From: a virus
DNA: 53,413 nt
Strand: one strand, 5' to 3'
Virus record (IMG/VR): IMGVR_UViG_3300046352_000064
Coordinates: 1-53,413 of that record
Shown here: positions 18,165 through 27,382 of the stretch, piece by piece
Layout: each line of letters begins with the position of its first letter
Position numbering within the stretch: the stretch's first letter is position 1
The notes under the pieces: generated by a model
Databases searched by the model: none
Seen by the model: the letters and a program-made list of their open reading frames with translations, nothing else
What the model was told of the DNA's origin: nothing
Translations under genes and position numbers: made by a program

Positions 18165-20714
18165 TTAGTTGTTAGTTAATTGTTCTACCAATGATTCTAG
18201 TCTTGTAATCTTTGCATTTTGCTCTTTTATAGCTTCTGCTAAAACAGATACGATTTGGGCATATTCTACGCTGTATTCATCAATCTCTTCTGCGTATCTA
18301 ACTGCTTCAGGCAATACCTGTTCTAGTTCTTGAGCAATAAATCCTACGCGTTTATTTTTAGCTTCGTCTTGAATGTAGTTAAAATATACTCCGCGCATTG
18401 CAAGTACCGTATCTAATGCTCCTGTAATACTAGCAATATTTTCTTTTGCGCGTCTATCAGACCAAGTAGTCCAACCGTATTGCGCAGAACCATATTTAAT
18501 ACAACGGAAACCATCTCCTGAATATGTATTGTCTGTTCCTATACCCCAACAGTTATTACCGTTGTTATAGAATAAGTTCCACCAATTACCATTCTCAGTT
18601 AAGAAACCATAGTCTCCACTTGTATTAAGCATTAAAGAGAGAATGTAATTATGATTAGTTACATGACCTCCCCATCCATTTCTACTACCATGTATTTTCC
18701 AAGTTCCATAGGAATTATCATTTGGATACCAGTGAGCTCCATTTGTTGGATTATAGTGCCCTGAATATCCAGTACTCCTAAACCAACCGTTAGCATAAAC
18801 TTCTTGAAAAGTAGGTGATGCATTAACTGTAACAGCCTGATTCATATGGTAGCCATCAACAGTATCAGAGTTTCCAGCAGAACCTGCAGAACCTGCACTA
18901 CTTGCATAACCAGCCGAAGCCGCATATCTCACACCTAAGTCAGATGGCTCTATCCAACCTGAACCTGAGTATGCTCCGTTGTTATAAACATAACGAGAGT
19001 AGTCAACATAGTTTGAACCTTCCCCTCTGTGAGTAGCTTTTGCACCTAATAAATTAGACAACCAGTCTCCAGCCCAACGCATCCAAAGATTACCATCTCC
19101 TCCACCAAAATAAGCCTGAGTTACTGCACCTTTTGAGAAAATCCAATCGCTATTTTCAATACCAAATACCATTGAACCACTAGGACGATACAAACCTGCA
19201 CCACCCCACATATCTCCACAACGAATGCTTCCTGAACCATAGAAATAACCACTTGTTGCGTTTACGTTTGTATTTGCATTTAAGCTACCTCTTGTCCAAA
19301 TATTAGATGAAATAGAAGCATAAGTAAGCCCGTTTACCATTACAAGCAAACCGTGGTCATTTAGATACCCTGCTTGACCACCTGCATTAGGATGAGACCA
19401 TGCTAAACCATACAAAGAGCCAGGTGATGAACCATTTAATGGGAGCTTATAAGCATCTCCCATTGCAAAAACACCTTGATAAACAGTAGATGAATAAGCA
19501 CCTACTATTGTAGATCCGTAGTTGTTATTAAGATATAAGTGCTGATTAATAAAAACATTATCTCCTGAATCCCATCTTAGATTCCAACCATTCTGTGCAG
19601 TCTGTGAACCTCTACCTAATCGCCAATCATTAGTAGCCATATTCCACATTAATCCCCAGTATTGTCCACCATTATTCATAGCAAAACCACCGTTGTTATT
19701 GTAGCCTCCTGCAACAAATGAATAACCTCCATTTACAGTAACTGTTCCAGTTAATGTTCCTCCTGATAAAGGTAAATATGCCCCTAATGCAGAACTTGTA
19801 ATATAGCCTGAGTTATTAGTAAATCTCGATATATTCATATCAAAAAGTGCATCTGCATAATCAGCTCTATATGCAGTATTGACTAACACGGCAGTTGCAT
19901 CTGTACGACCTACTCCCCAAGCTCCTAAGTGTAAATATGCTCCATAAGTATTTTCTACCGTTTGGTCATTACCGCTAATACTTACAAGTCTTAGATTTCC
20001 AGTCATATTACCACCTGATAATGGTAAGTATGAAGTTAAAGCAGAAGCAGTAATATATCCAGCAGGATTGCTAGAATTGTAAGGAGTATATCCTAAAGCA
20101 TTTGTTACCATCAAAGATGTAATGCCTGAGATATAACCACTAGGATTTGACGAATTATATGGAGTATAACCAAGTGCTCCAGTAACCATTGCACTTGTAA
20201 TTCCGCTAATATATCCACTTGGATTTGTTGCGTTGTAAGGAGTAAATCCTAATGCTCCAGTAACATCACCTGAAGTTAATGTAATAGCTCCAGTTCTAGT
20301 GTTAAACGATGTAACACCTGATGCAATAGTCCAAGCTCTATCCGCAGATAAATCGTATGCAGTTCCGTTGATAGTTATTGTTCTTGACTGAGGTACTTTA
20401 GTCCCTATTGATGTGGTAATAGTAGTAGCAAAGTTTGGATCATTACCCAAAGCTGTTGCTAACTCGTTTAATGTATTAAGAGTAGTAGGTGCTGATGCAA
20501 CAAGATTTGCCATTGCAGTTTCAACAGATGAAGCTGTAGCATAAGATAACGATCCTACATACGCACGTATCCAAGCAGTAGTGGCAACTTTTGTCGAGTT
20601 GTCAGTACTATCTGGTGTAGGTAATGATAAACCAGCTGGAAGCGTTACTGCTCCAGTAGTATGATCATATTGAAATACGTTAAGTATATGGGAGGTCTTC
20701 CTTTGTTTGTTCAT
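18165..20714 (-). CDS. Long tail fibre with S74-type chaperone (849 aa)
   Basis: 849 residues. The N-terminus has the fibre signature TKVATTAWIRAYV, followed by LNELATALGNDPNF and the repeat ALGYTPYNSSNPSGYI, present in three to four tandem copies at about residues 155-230. A long beta-rich shaft with Gly, Asn, Tyr and Trp follows. The C-terminal 100 residues are a Peptidase_S74 intramolecular chaperone: SDRRAKENIAS with the expected Ser and Lys, VGFIAQELEQVLPEAV, then a terminal coiled coil (KEQNAKITRLESLVEQL). This domain drives trimer formation and usually cleaves itself off at the Ser. The block around LNELATALG is shared at protein level with the 1,214-residue fibre. Role: host recognition. 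Confidence 0.88.
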   Translation of the reverse strand: MNKQRKTSHILNVFQYDHTTGAVTLPAGLSLPTPDSTDNSTKVATTAWIRAYVGSLSYATASSVETAMANLVASAPTTLNTLNELATALGNDPNFATTITTSIGTKVPQSRTITINGTAYDLSADRAWTIASGVTSFNTRTGAITLTSGDVTGALGFTPYNATNPSGYISGITSAMVTGALGYTPYNSSNPSGYISGITSLMVTNALGYTPYNSSNPAGYITASALTSYLPLSGGNMTGNLRLVSISGNDQTVENTYGAYLHLGAWGVGRTDATAVLVNTAYRADYADALFDMNISRFTNNSGYITSSALGAYLPLSGGTLTGTVTVNGGYSFVAGGYNNNGGFAMNNGGQYWGLMWNMATNDWRLGRGSQTAQNGWNLRWDSGDNVFINQHLYLNNNYGSTIVGAYSSTVYQGVFAMGDAYKLPLNGSSPGSLYGLAWSHPNAGGQAGYLNDHGLLVMVNGLTYASISSNIWTRGSLNANTNVNATSGYFYGSGSIRCGDMWGGAGLYRPSGSMVFGIENSDWIFSKGAVTQAYFGGGDGNLWMRWAGDWLSNLLGAKATHRGEGSNYVDYSRYVYNNGAYSGSGWIEPSDLGVRYAASAGYASSAGSAGSAGNSDTVDGYHMNQAVTVNASPTFQEVYANGWFRSTGYSGHYNPTNGAHWYPNDNSYGTWKIHGSRNGWGGHVTNHNYILSLMLNTSGDYGFLTENGNWWNLFYNNGNNCWGIGTDNTYSGDGFRCIKYGSAQYGWTTWSDRRAKENIASITGALDTVLAMRGVYFNYIQDEAKNKRVGFIAQELEQVLPEAVRYAEEIDEYSVEYAQIVSVLAEAIKEQNAKITRLESLVEQLTNN

Positions 20715-20770
20715 AACCTACTCTTATCTATTTATGTAATCTTATTTTTATACTATCTGTATAGTATAAG

Positions 20771-21118
20771 TTAACTAAAAACTTCCCAGTCATCAAGAAC
20801 ATAGTTGTAAATATATTCTTGTCCATCATCTGGTTTTGGAGGATATGACCATAAACAAGTCTCCTCATCAAATGTAAATCTAGGACTAGGTTGTGGAAAA
20901 TAAAAGGCATCTCTTACTCTATCATAAAACATACCAACACCAGCAAAGTTCTTTCTTAGTGGTGTTCCTCCTAATCTATGTTGTCCTCCGTAAGTATTGT
21001 AAGATGTTTGTATCCATCTTGAGGGATCTCCTACAGCACCTGAGTCAATAAAATCTTGTTCAGCAACTATTACGTTAACAACTATATCATCCTTATCTAC
21101 TAATGCAAAATGTGACAT
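20771..21118 (-). CDS. Small tail-associated protein common in aquatic phages
   Basis: 115 residues: MSHFALVDKDDIVVNVIVAE, then WIQTSYNTYGGQHRLGGTPL, then FYFPQPSPRFTFDEETCLW. I recall many near-relatives in cyanophages and other marine or freshwater phages, usually beside fibre genes and often annotated as hypothetical or tail-fibre-associated. It starts one base after the stop of the glycine-rich adhesin, so it is made with it. It may be a fibre-tip cap or assembly protein; this is not established. The 56-base gap after it holds an AT-rich near-inverted repeat (TATACTAT/ATAGTATA) that may carry the promoter for the 849-residue fibre. Confidence 0.7.
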   Translation of the reverse strand: MSHFALVDKDDIVVNVIVAEQDFIDSGAVGDPSRWIQTSYNTYGGQHRLGGTPLRKNFAGVGMFYDRVRDAFYFPQPSPRFTFDEETCLWSYPPKPDDGQEYIYNYVLDDWEVFS

Positions 21119-21119
21119 A

Positions 21120-22082
21120 TTATAATACGTATCTAATTAAAACTATTCCTGATCCACCTGAACCACCAATACCATTCCCTTGTGTTCCACCGCCTCCACC
21201 GCCTGTATTCGTGTCCCCACTATTAGCAGTTCCTCCTGCTACCGCACCGTTACCTCCACCACCTTGACCACCCATTACAGGTCCGCCACATCCAGTGTTA
21301 TAAGCGTTGGTTCCAGGTTCTCCTCCCCCACCTCCTCCTCCACCATAGTAGATAGAGTTAGAGTTTAACCATGTATGTGATTTACCGCCACCACCATTAC
21401 CACCTCGTCTACCATAACCATTACAGTTTGTTCCAAGTGCACCAGCAGCATTAGTACCACCACCTCCACCACCACCTCGTGATGTGTTATTAGATTCTCC
21501 ACCAGCTCCACCACCGTTTCCTCCTTGGCTTCCTAAACCACCGTAACTCCAGTTAGAGTGTCCACCACCACAACCACCATTTGCTTGAGCTTGTGATTGA
21601 CTTTGATATGGACCATAAACAGCAGATCTACCACCACCTTCGGCAGTTATACTTGCTCCTCCTCCACTAACTGTTGTATTACCACCTTTTGTATCAACTC
21701 CCCCACCACCTCCAATAGTTACAGTAACATTACCAGTAACAGTTGGATAAGATAAAACCCAGCCGCCTCCACCACCGCCACCACCAGATTGTGTGCTACC
21801 ATTACCTCCTCCACCTCCGCCACCAATAGCAATAATTTCCATACCTTTGGTACCATTAACTGTTAATGTACCAGAAGATGTAAACACGTGGACTCTGTAG
21901 CCTAAATAATCAACAACACTTCCACCACTTGCACTAAATGAAGAGTATCCGTAGAACTCACTCATAGAGTCAGGCGTACCTTTACCTGCTGCAGCACTAA
22001 GCGTTCTTAATGAGTATGAACCAGACCCTAACTCAGCTCTGATTTGATTAATACTAATAGCTCCTGATGATTGTAACGGCAT
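21120..22082 (-). CDS. Glycine-rich adhesin, polyglycine-helix type
   Basis: 320 residues. The N-terminal 50 residues (LQSSGAISINQIRAELGSGS, then MSEFYGY) are typical of small phage adhesins attached to fibre ends. The rest is dominated by glycine runs (GGGGGG and similar) separated by short variable loops, and ends with IGGSGGSGIVLIRYVL. Such polyglycine type II helix bundles with exposed loops form the receptor-binding tips of some fibres, as in the gp38 adhesin of T-even relatives. The loops differ in sequence and would be the receptor-contact sites. It lies directly after the 1,214-residue fibre gene, one base apart. Strong by composition; the receptor is unknown. Confidence 0.8.
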   Translation of the reverse strand: MPLQSSGAISINQIRAELGSGSYSLRTLSAAAGKGTPDSMSEFYGYSSFSASGGSVVDYLGYRVHVFTSSGTLTVNGTKGMEIIAIGGGGGGGNGSTQSGGGGGGGGWVLSYPTVTGNVTVTIGGGGGVDTKGGNTTVSGGGASITAEGGGRSAVYGPYQSQSQAQANGGCGGGHSNWSYGGLGSQGGNGGGAGGESNNTSRGGGGGGGTNAAGALGTNCNGYGRRGGNGGGGKSHTWLNSNSIYYGGGGGGGGEPGTNAYNTGCGGPVMGGQGGGGNGAVAGGTANSGDTNTGGGGGGTQGNGIGGSGGSGIVLIRYVL

Positions 22083-22083
22083 C

Positions 22084-25000
22084 TTAGAATCCTTTCATTG
22101 TTTTTACAATAGCAACTAACTCATCTATCTGAGCTTTTTGTTCAGTGATTTGAGCTTGTTGTTCTTTTACTGCTTCAATAAGAACTGCTGTAAGACCTTG
22201 ATATCTAACAGACATCCAACCATCTTCTCCTGTTCGAGCAAGCTCAGGAAAAACTTCTTTAACCTCTTGCGCAATTACTCCAATATCTTCAATAAAAGTA
22301 GTAATCTTTACCTCTCTTTCTTTCCAGTCAAATCGATAACCATTAAGTTTACATACACCATCTAAGGCATTAGGTACTTTCTCTTTAATAGTTTTTAATC
22401 TTACATCTGATTGAGCTCCATAAGCTGTTACATCACCAGTACACCAAATATTACCAGATGTATCTATAATAAAACGACCTCCTTGGCTCCAGTTATGACC
22501 AACACCATAATGAGGATTATTATTATTATCAGCCCATCCTATAGAAAAATGACTAGGGTTTGTATTTGCTATACCCATTCCCCATCTACGGTAACCACCT
22601 GCCGTTAATATTCCAGTCATTGATATTACAGGACCGTGAGTATCGTTACTAGCGTTATTCAGTGAGTTTATATCAAGATGTGGGTAATACGGTGCATTTA
22701 TAACTAAACCATGTCTATCAGAATCAGGATAAGCTCTGGAGTAATCAATACTACCCAACATTAGATTTACTCCAGATGGAGCTTTCTGCATTGATACAAG
22801 ACCTGCTTTAGTTAATCTAATTATACTATCGTTTTGAGTGCCTCCATTATTAGCTCCAAATACTAAATCATCAGAACTATCTAATGCTGTAAATCCTACA
22901 TACCAGTTTCCGTCCGCATTACTTCTTTCTCTTCGCCATCTTAATCCACCCCAAGTTGAAGTAGTAGCCATACTGAAAGCTAAACCTTCAGCCCATGATG
23001 CTGACGATGGTGTTATAGAAACGTTATTACCAAAGTTTACTGATCCTCCGCCACTATATATTAATGGTGTAACAACATAAGAACTAGCTCTTAAAATAGC
23101 ATGTGTCACATCAGAGCCAGTAGTTAAGTTTTGGTTTAAACTAGAAGCATATGAATAAGCAGAAAAACCACTATGAAATATATCTCTCCATGGATACCAC
23201 GTACCTGAATAACCTGCTCTCCATTTTAACGTTGAACTTGAACTATAATCACCTTGAATCTGCCACATTGTATCTGAAGCAGCTAAATGTAGGACTGGTG
23301 CATAACTCATATTACCACCATTCGCGTTCTCATTCCTAATAACTCTAGAGAATCCACTGCTGATATTAGTTGAACCAGTATCTAAGAATGTAGTATTTAA
23401 TCCAGCAACATTTGAACTACTGGTAATATATCCTGGACCATTAGTAAGTTGGTTAAGGTTAGTTAAATTACCTGCATGCCATACAGTGTTACCGTTTACT
23501 GCTAATATAGCTACTCCACCATTTTCTGTACTTGGAGATACAACATTTATAACTCCAGCTGAAGTCATAAGTATGTGTCGTGTAGCTAATCCTTCATAAT
23601 GCCAAGTTAAGCCTGGAGGATTTTCAGAACCCGTACTTCGTATCTCTACAGTATTATTAATTGTTAATCCCGCAATATTACCGTTGAAAGCTGCAGATGT
23701 TCTGTTACCTAATGTAACTTTTCCTGTTAATGCAGTTAATCCTGTAACAACCCCGCCAGAAAGCGGTAAAGCGTAAGAAGAATAGTTTCCAGCATGTAAT
23801 ACCTGGTTGCCATTCTGTTGTAAAGCTACTAGTGAGTTTACAACACTACCATTTAAAGTAACCCAAGGTGACTCATATCCTGCACCAATCCATGCCCACG
23901 TTAAACTATTATTTGCACCAAGTGCTCCAAATCCTGCTAAGATGGTATCGCCATTTCCTCTAAAATAAGTACCCATGGACCAACCTCCAGAACCAGCTTT
24001 TATAAAGATTCCTCCTCCACTATTATCTAAAGTGATTGGTCTACCTCCACCAGTACTTGATCCTCTTGCAACTACAGTAGCTAATGTGTCCGTTTCAGTA
24101 TAACTAGTAATATAACCTGAAGGGTTCGTACTATTATAAGGGGTATATCCTAACGCTCCTGTGACATCTCCTGACGTTAAGGTGATTGCACCAGTTCGTG
24201 TATTAAAGCTCGTTACACCCGCAGCAATGGACCAAGATCTATCTGCTGAAAGATCATAAGCTGTACCATTGATTGTAATAGTTCTAGTCTGTGGTACTTT
24301 TGTTCCAATACTAGTTGCTATTGTTGTTGCAAAGTTAGGATCGTTACCTAATGCAGTTGCAAGTTCATTAAGTGTATCAAGTGTTGTTGGAGCAGAAGCT
24401 ACTAAGTTTGATATTGCAGTGTTTACATATCCTTGTGTAGCGTAAGAGTTTGCTGTTAGATATGCAGCAACACGAGCAGCTGTGTAATAAAGATTTGTAC
24501 CTTCAACAATATTTGTTGTTGATGCAGCAATCTTTGTCCATAAACCAGTTGATGCGACATACTTAATCATGTCGCCATCCGATGCATTCTTTACAGAAAG
24601 ATCGTGTAGCTCATCTAACTCAAAACCGTTTTGTACTTTAACAAAGATCTCACCATTATTAGATTGTACACGTGTAACAACACCAATAAATACTAAATGA
24701 GCAGGAGCAACTGGTTTATTAGCTAAACCAAAGATAAGATTACCGTTCGTACCTAACCATACTGGATCCCCAGCATTAGCTGTTGATGTATCTAAACCTG
24801 CAAGTAAACCTTCAGTTACAACAAAACCTTGACCGTTTATTGCTAAATTTTGAGAAACTAGTCCTAGTGTTTTACTAGATGTTTGTTCAGAAGCATTAGA
24901 TGCTTTAGAAACAATCATATTAGTACCATCAGCAGATGATACATAAACTGCTTGACCTTTTGTTAAAGCAACTGCTGCTTTTACAGTATGTTGTACAGTA

Positions 25001-25728
25001 CTTGTAAAATTAGGAATCCATGTAGTATTATAATCAGTACCATCTACCTTAGCTAGGATGTCTCCAGCTATACCACCAGAAGGAACTAATCCTTGGTAGT
25101 TAGGAATATTAAATACTCCCGTAAGATTGTTATATGTTGCTGCACCTGATACACCAGTTGTTGTTAAAGAGATTGCTGTGCGAACTCTTGCTGGAGTATA
25201 ATAAAGATTAACCGTACCTTCTGGAAGACTATCAGTTGTTGCTATTGATCCTTCGCCAATAGGAGATGTGATGATAACATCAATAACGTCACCTAATATT
25301 GCAGGATCTAGTAATGTTACAGTACTTCCGTTTGTTGCAGTTGTTTGTCCTGGTGATAGATACACACCATTAAGAAAGACATCAATAAGACCTGGAGTAT
25401 ATCCGTTTGCAATAGTGAATATACTTTGACCTTCTGTTGCAGTAAATGTCTGAGTTGACTTTAAAGATACTGATCCACCTGATACTGATAGAACTCCAGT
25501 AAGTGCATCGATAGCTAAACCTGTACCTACTTTTATACCACCAAGAACGGTAGAAGAAGCAATAGGTAAAGTATATGGTTGAACAAATGATCTTACCCAT
25601 GCAGTTGTTGCAAACTTGGTAGAATTATCATTCGTTGCTGGAGTCTGACCTGTTGCACTACTGTTGAATACAGCAGCACCATCAACAATCAGACCAGCTT
25701 TAGCTAGTATGTCAGACAAAAATCTCAT
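22084..25728 (-). CDS. Giant tail fibre with S74-type chaperone (1,214 aa)
   Basis: The longest complete gene here, 1,214 residues. The N-terminus again has a STKFATTAWVRSFV block, then LNGVYLSPGQTT, a middle part (LNELATALGNDPNF, RTGAITLTSGDVTGALGYTP) shared with the 849-residue fibre, and a long beta-rich shaft. The C-terminal about 110 residues are a Peptidase_S74 intramolecular chaperone: SDVRLKTIKEKV, DIGVIAQEVKEVFPEL, then a coiled coil (KEQQAQITEQKAQIDELV). It lies between the 369-residue fibre-base protein and the glycine-rich adhesin, which would fit a fibre made of base, shaft and tip. The start ATG at 25728 has an A-rich leader. Role: host binding, high confidence. Confidence 0.88.
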   Translation of the reverse strand: MRFLSDILAKAGLIVDGAAVFNSSATGQTPATNDNSTKFATTAWVRSFVQPYTLPIASSTVLGGIKVGTGLAIDALTGVLSVSGGSVSLKSTQTFTATEGQSIFTIANGYTPGLIDVFLNGVYLSPGQTTATNGSTVTLLDPAILGDVIDVIITSPIGEGSIATTDSLPEGTVNLYYTPARVRTAISLTTTGVSGAATYNNLTGVFNIPNYQGLVPSGGIAGDILAKVDGTDYNTTWIPNFTSTVQHTVKAAVALTKGQAVYVSSADGTNMIVSKASNASEQTSSKTLGLVSQNLAINGQGFVVTEGLLAGLDTSTANAGDPVWLGTNGNLIFGLANKPVAPAHLVFIGVVTRVQSNNGEIFVKVQNGFELDELHDLSVKNASDGDMIKYVASTGLWTKIAASTTNIVEGTNLYYTAARVAAYLTANSYATQGYVNTAISNLVASAPTTLDTLNELATALGNDPNFATTIATSIGTKVPQTRTITINGTAYDLSADRSWSIAAGVTSFNTRTGAITLTSGDVTGALGYTPYNSTNPSGYITSYTETDTLATVVARGSSTGGGRPITLDNSGGGIFIKAGSGGWSMGTYFRGNGDTILAGFGALGANNSLTWAWIGAGYESPWVTLNGSVVNSLVALQQNGNQVLHAGNYSSYALPLSGGVVTGLTALTGKVTLGNRTSAAFNGNIAGLTINNTVEIRSTGSENPPGLTWHYEGLATRHILMTSAGVINVVSPSTENGGVAILAVNGNTVWHAGNLTNLNQLTNGPGYITSSSNVAGLNTTFLDTGSTNISSGFSRVIRNENANGGNMSYAPVLHLAASDTMWQIQGDYSSSSTLKWRAGYSGTWYPWRDIFHSGFSAYSYASSLNQNLTTGSDVTHAILRASSYVVTPLIYSGGGSVNFGNNVSITPSSASWAEGLAFSMATTSTWGGLRWRRERSNADGNWYVGFTALDSSDDLVFGANNGGTQNDSIIRLTKAGLVSMQKAPSGVNLMLGSIDYSRAYPDSDRHGLVINAPYYPHLDINSLNNASNDTHGPVISMTGILTAGGYRRWGMGIANTNPSHFSIGWADNNNNPHYGVGHNWSQGGRFIIDTSGNIWCTGDVTAYGAQSDVRLKTIKEKVPNALDGVCKLNGYRFDWKEREVKITTFIEDIGVIAQEVKEVFPELARTGEDGWMSVRYQGLTAVLIEAVKEQQAQITEQKAQIDELVAIVKTMKGF

Positions 25729-25736
25729 TAAGTATA

Positions 25737-26846
25737 TTATTTCTTGATAACTACACGATACGCATTAGAAGCTGGAGCAACTGCAAAGTTTACAGTAACA
25801 ACACTTGTTGATGTTAATACAACATCAGTAATAACTTCTTCGTATGTGGCATTATCATATATTGCAACAATAAGGTCTCTTGTACCTAATCCGTGAGTCA
25901 AAGCAAATGAAGTGCTTGTTGTATCTCCAACGTTTGCTGCATAACCTCCTGTACGATTATCTAATAAAGTTTTTAACTTTAAAGGAGTAATAATACGTTG
26001 ATCATCAGTACCAGCATCTGTTTCAACTTGTGTTGCAATCTCAGCTAAACCTAAAACTGTTTCTGTTGCTTGATCACGATTAACTTCTAACTGAATCCAA
26101 TCTGAAGCAAGTGTTTGAGAAGCATCATTTACCTTGGCAATAATAACGTCGCCAATGTTAAAACTTACTCCACCTGTTGTACCAGCAACTGTTACATACC
26201 AATAGTCTCCTTTTTTTGTACCAGCAACAGGATCTGTACCTACTGGAAAATATCCACTTGATGCTGCCCAAGCACCTTCTAAGTTACCAAGTCCACCAAT
26301 ATTAGCATCAACATATGACTTAATAGCAGAGGATGTAGCAAGAGTTGTTGATGAAGCATTTGCTAAATCTGTAATAACTGTTACTTCAGAAACATTACCA
26401 GTAGCACCTGACATGTTACCAAGAACACGTAAGTTTGCTATCTGAGCAATCTTATCAAGAGTAACTGCATTGCCATTAATCTTAACAGTTGTTACTGCAC
26501 TATTAGCTAACTTACCAGTAGTAATACCAAGATCTTTAACTTGGATAGAGTCACCACCAGAAACTTCGATAGTTGCGTTGTCAACGTTGATATCAAGAGT
26601 AATGACATCTCCATTAGCTGAAGTCGTTGCAGTTAAACCAGCACCGCCTAAAACGTCTTGAATGTCACCTGACATATCAACCCAAGTAGTGCCATCCCAG
26701 AAGAACATTCTAAGAACGTTTGGAGTAGTATCAAAATAGATCTGACCAACAACAGGATTTGCTATTGGACCAGCGTTATTGTGTACTGCAACGTTTAGTA
26801 TCTGATTTTTTACAAGATCCAGATTGGTTAAAAACTTCTTTGCCAT
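25737..26846 (-). CDS. Fibre-base or short tail fibre protein (369 aa)
   Basis: 369 residues. The start MAKKFLTNLDLVKNQILNVA is a widespread phage fibre N-terminus that anchors to the virion. A central part contains AGLTATTSANGDVITLDINV and the block GDYWYVTVAGTTGGVSF, common in collar fibres and whiskers. The C-terminal 60 residues (SFALTHGLGTRDLIVAIYDN, ending NAYRVVIKK) form a small beta domain also seen, in divergent form, at the C-termini of the next two genes upstream. The neighbours place it at the junction between virion and long fibres. The start choice is clear; no Shine-Dalgarno site. Confidence 0.75.
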   Translation of the reverse strand: MAKKFLTNLDLVKNQILNVAVHNNAGPIANPVVGQIYFDTTPNVLRMFFWDGTTWVDMSGDIQDVLGGAGLTATTSANGDVITLDINVDNATIEVSGGDSIQVKDLGITTGKLANSAVTTVKINGNAVTLDKIAQIANLRVLGNMSGATGNVSEVTVITDLANASSTTLATSSAIKSYVDANIGGLGNLEGAWAASSGYFPVGTDPVAGTKKGDYWYVTVAGTTGGVSFNIGDVIIAKVNDASQTLASDWIQLEVNRDQATETVLGLAEIATQVETDAGTDDQRIITPLKLKTLLDNRTGGYAANVGDTTSTSFALTHGLGTRDLIVAIYDNATYEEVITDVVLTSTSVVTVNFAVAPASNAYRVVIKK

Positions 26847-26854
26847 GATTAATA

Positions 26855-27382
26855 TTAGTTAAGGTAAGCTTCACCACTAAAGGCAGCTGTAAATCTTATT
26901 GTTAATGAGTTTAAGTCAGTGTATGAGATATCTCCAATAACTTCTGTTTTTGTTGCATCAACAACTGTAACAGAAGGATAACAGTTTAAGTCATGGATAA
27001 TATTCCATTCTGTTACTGCAACAGCTTGAACATGTATATGCTTAAACTTTATAGAGCTTGATACCGCAGTATCATCTCTCTTTGTTATAGTTAGAAGTAA
27101 GTTCTCATCATTAGAACTAAGACTAACACTTGCAATAGTTGAGTTATAAGCTTGTGCAAGCATTGATAACTCTGCATCTGTAAGACCTATTCGTTGCCAA
27201 GCATTGCCATCCCAACCATAAAAACTTGCTGCTGTTATATCGTAAACTACAATACCTTTATCATTAGAGTTATAACTATTACCAAGAGTAGTCCTTTCTG
27301 CTGTTGTTACAGGATGTAACCTAGCATTAAGTAACTGATTCTTGTTAAGATCAATATCGTAATAATATACTGAAGCACCCAT
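26855..27382 (-). CDS. Fibre-base protein with shared C-terminal domain (175 aa)
   Basis: 175 residues beginning MGASVYYYDIDLNKNQLLNA, whose DLNKNQLLNA recalls DLVKNQILNV of the 369-residue fibre-base protein. This points to a common anchor segment. The C-terminal 60 residues (VTEWNIIHDLNCYPSVTVVD to FSGEAYLN) match the C-terminus of the 199-residue protein upstream (STQWVIQHNMGITPNVFAED to VAGKAYLS). It overlaps that gene by one base. Likely a short fibre or collar protein at the base of the long fibres. Function inferred from domain sharing and position. Confidence 0.65.
   Translation of the reverse strand: MGASVYYYDIDLNKNQLLNARLHPVTTAERTTLGNSYNSNDKGIVVYDITAASFYGWDGNAWQRIGLTDAELSMLAQAYNSTIASVSLSSNDENLLLTITKRDDTAVSSSIKFKHIHVQAVAVTEWNIIHDLNCYPSVTVVDATKTEVIGDISYTDLNSLTIRFTAAFSGEAYLN

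Noticed and set aside
13225-25728. A diversity-generating retroelement acting on the fibre or adhesin genes.
   Set aside because: No reverse transcriptase gene and no template/variable repeat pair with A-specific differences was found in the window.
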